From Desulfobacteraceae bacterium (GTDB lineage: Bacteria; Desulfobacterota; DSM-4660; Desulfatiglandales; HGW-15), in contig RPPU01000175.1 of assembly GCA_003819975.1 (NCBI GenBank), forward strand, positions 1-8,178: 8,178 nt of DNA. Direction: 5' to 3'. This document shows, piece after piece, positions 5,787-8,178 of this stretch. A program made the position numbers and the translations under genes. Numbering within the stretch: the first letter of the stretch is position 1; each line of letters starts with the position of its first letter. The notes under the pieces were generated by a model that was given only the letters and a program-made list of their open reading frames with translations, was not told where the DNA came from and did no database searches.

Positions 5787-5823
5787 ATATTTTCGATCCC
5801 AAAAAACATGGGATCGAAAATAT
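5787..5823 (+). other. Perfect 15-bp hairpin between lemA and the M48 protease gene
   Basis: ATATTTTCGATCCCA (5787-5801) is the exact reverse complement of TGGGATCGAAAATAT (5809-5823), with a 7-nt A-rich loop. It begins 2 nt after the lemA stop and ends 31 nt before the M48 start. The right arm is followed by GATTCGTTC, not a U-run, so full intrinsic termination is doubtful. Likely roles are 3'-end protection of lemA mRNA or partial attenuation, making LemA more abundant than the protease. The pairing is observed; the role is inferred. Confidence 0.65.
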
Positions 5824-5854
5824 GATTCGTTCAATGCATAGTCTAGGTTGAACC

Positions 5855-7792
<1,938 letters not shown>

Positions 7793-7844
7793 AAAGTCGG
7801 TTTTACCGCAGAGGTCGGCGAAGTCATCATCTGACCGGCCGTTC

Positions 7845-7873
7845 TTGACAAAAGGTTCCCATTATCTTACGCT
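7845..7873 (+). promoter_or_regulatory. Putative sigma70 promoter of the response regulator gene
   Basis: A consensus -35 TTGACA (7845-7850) and a -10 TACGCT (7868-7873, matching the key T, A and final T) are 17 bp apart, in the 122-bp gap after the M48 gene. The predicted start near 7880 coincides with an ATG whose short frame (ATGs at 7874, 7880 and 7892) ends at TGA 7916-7918, overlapping the regulator's start codon. The promoter implies that the regulator is transcribed separately from lemA-M48. Confidence 0.5.
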
Positions 7874-7914
7874 ATGGCAATGTTAAATTGGATGAACATT
7901 AGAACTGATCTCCT

Positions 7915-8178
7915 ATGAATCCTCTTTGTATTGTAGACGATGAACCCACCATCTGTTCCACGGTAGCGAACATCCTACAGGATGAGGGCTATCCGACCCT
8001 TGTATTCCCCGACGCGGAGACGTTCTGGCAGAATCTCGATTCCATGCAACCCGCGCTGGTGTTGTTGGACGTTTGGCTGCCCGGGATCGACGGCATGCAG
8101 CTTTTAAAGCGCCTGCATGCGCGTTTCCCCCAGTTGCCCGTCATTATGATGAGCGGACATGCCAGTATCGAGGCGGCG
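7915..8178 (+). CDS. Response regulator receiver domain, NtrX/NtrC-like (3' truncated)
   Basis: The first 88 residues are present and the frame runs off the window. It has the receiver fold: acidic pocket Asp8-Asp9 (IVDDE), phospho-acceptor Asp52 in VLLDVWLPGIDG, and the switch Ser80 in MMSGHASIEAA. The phrases LDVWLPGIDGMQ and MSGHASIEAA are typical of the NtrX branch of sigma54-dependent regulators, so a downstream AAA+ domain and HTH are expected but unseen. The ATG at 7915 has no Shine-Dalgarno sequence; it overlaps the stop of a 14-codon upstream frame (ATGA), so translation may be coupled. No sensor kinase is in the window. It lies after lemA-M48 and is probably unrelated to the peptide cluster. 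Confidence 0.9.
   Translation, partial: MNPLCIVDDEPTICSTVANILQDEGYPTLVFPDAETFWQNLDSMQPALVLLDVWLPGIDGMQLLKRLHARFPQLPVIMMSGHASIEAA

Noticed and set aside
5787..5823. Intrinsic terminator of lemA
   Set aside because: The stem is strong but the downstream sequence GATTCGTTC lacks a U-tract, so the feature is kept as a hairpin of unknown role.

Overview
The window comes from a Gram-negative bacterium, probably of Desulfobacterota (deltaproteobacterial) type. The signs are a lipoprotein-type periplasmic binding protein, a LemA/M48 membrane pair and a response regulator resembling the NtrX branch of the NtrC family. The lineage is an inference from gene content only. The left half reads as part of a ribosomally synthesised, post-translationally modified peptide (RiPP) cluster of the nitrile-hydratase-leader (NHLP/NHLM, proteusin-like) class. 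The right half reads as ordinary chromosomal backbone.

Layout. (i) 2-1797, + strand: the 3' end of an ABC exporter ATPase of NHLM type, then a periplasmic substrate-binding lipoprotein 29 bp downstream. (ii) 4840 down to 1792, - strand: a four-gene operon in the order NHLP-type precursor peptide, tandem-GNAT acetyltransferase, a 74-residue second precursor candidate, B12-type radical SAM enzyme. It converges on the exporter unit, and the two 3' ends overlap by 6 bp. (iii) 4841-5196: an AT-rich divergent intergenic region with a good sigma70-like promoter for the precursor operon, two inverted repeats and the lemA ribosome-binding site. (iv) 5197-7792, + strand: lemA and a long M48 membrane metalloprotease, separated by a perfect 15-bp hairpin. 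(v) 7845 onward, + strand: a sigma70-like promoter and the start of a response regulator cut by the window edge.

How the genes may work together. The NHLP precursor has the family's leader, ending in a Gly-Gly site, and a 27-residue core. The second small protein looks nothing like it over most of its length, yet both end in the same nine-residue pattern, G-x-G-S-Y-[S/T]-x-[S/T]-[W/F]-COOH, written with different codons. I infer that the shared C-terminus is the substrate of a shared tailoring enzyme, most likely the radical SAM protein, possibly with acylation by the tandem GNAT protein, followed by export through the NHLM ABC system. Each precursor-like gene is followed by an RNA hairpin placed before the enzyme gene downstream, which fits dosing peptide above enzyme. 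No LanM, YcaO, epimerase or methyltransferase gene is visible in the window. The peptidase-containing NHLM transporter and secretion protein would be expected to the left, outside the window.

Base composition differs by region. Parts of the radical SAM gene are very AT-rich (12 of 60 bases G+C at 2581-2640), while the M48 gene is GC-rich (39 of 60 at 6301-6360). This fits a transferred peptide cassette beside resident genes.
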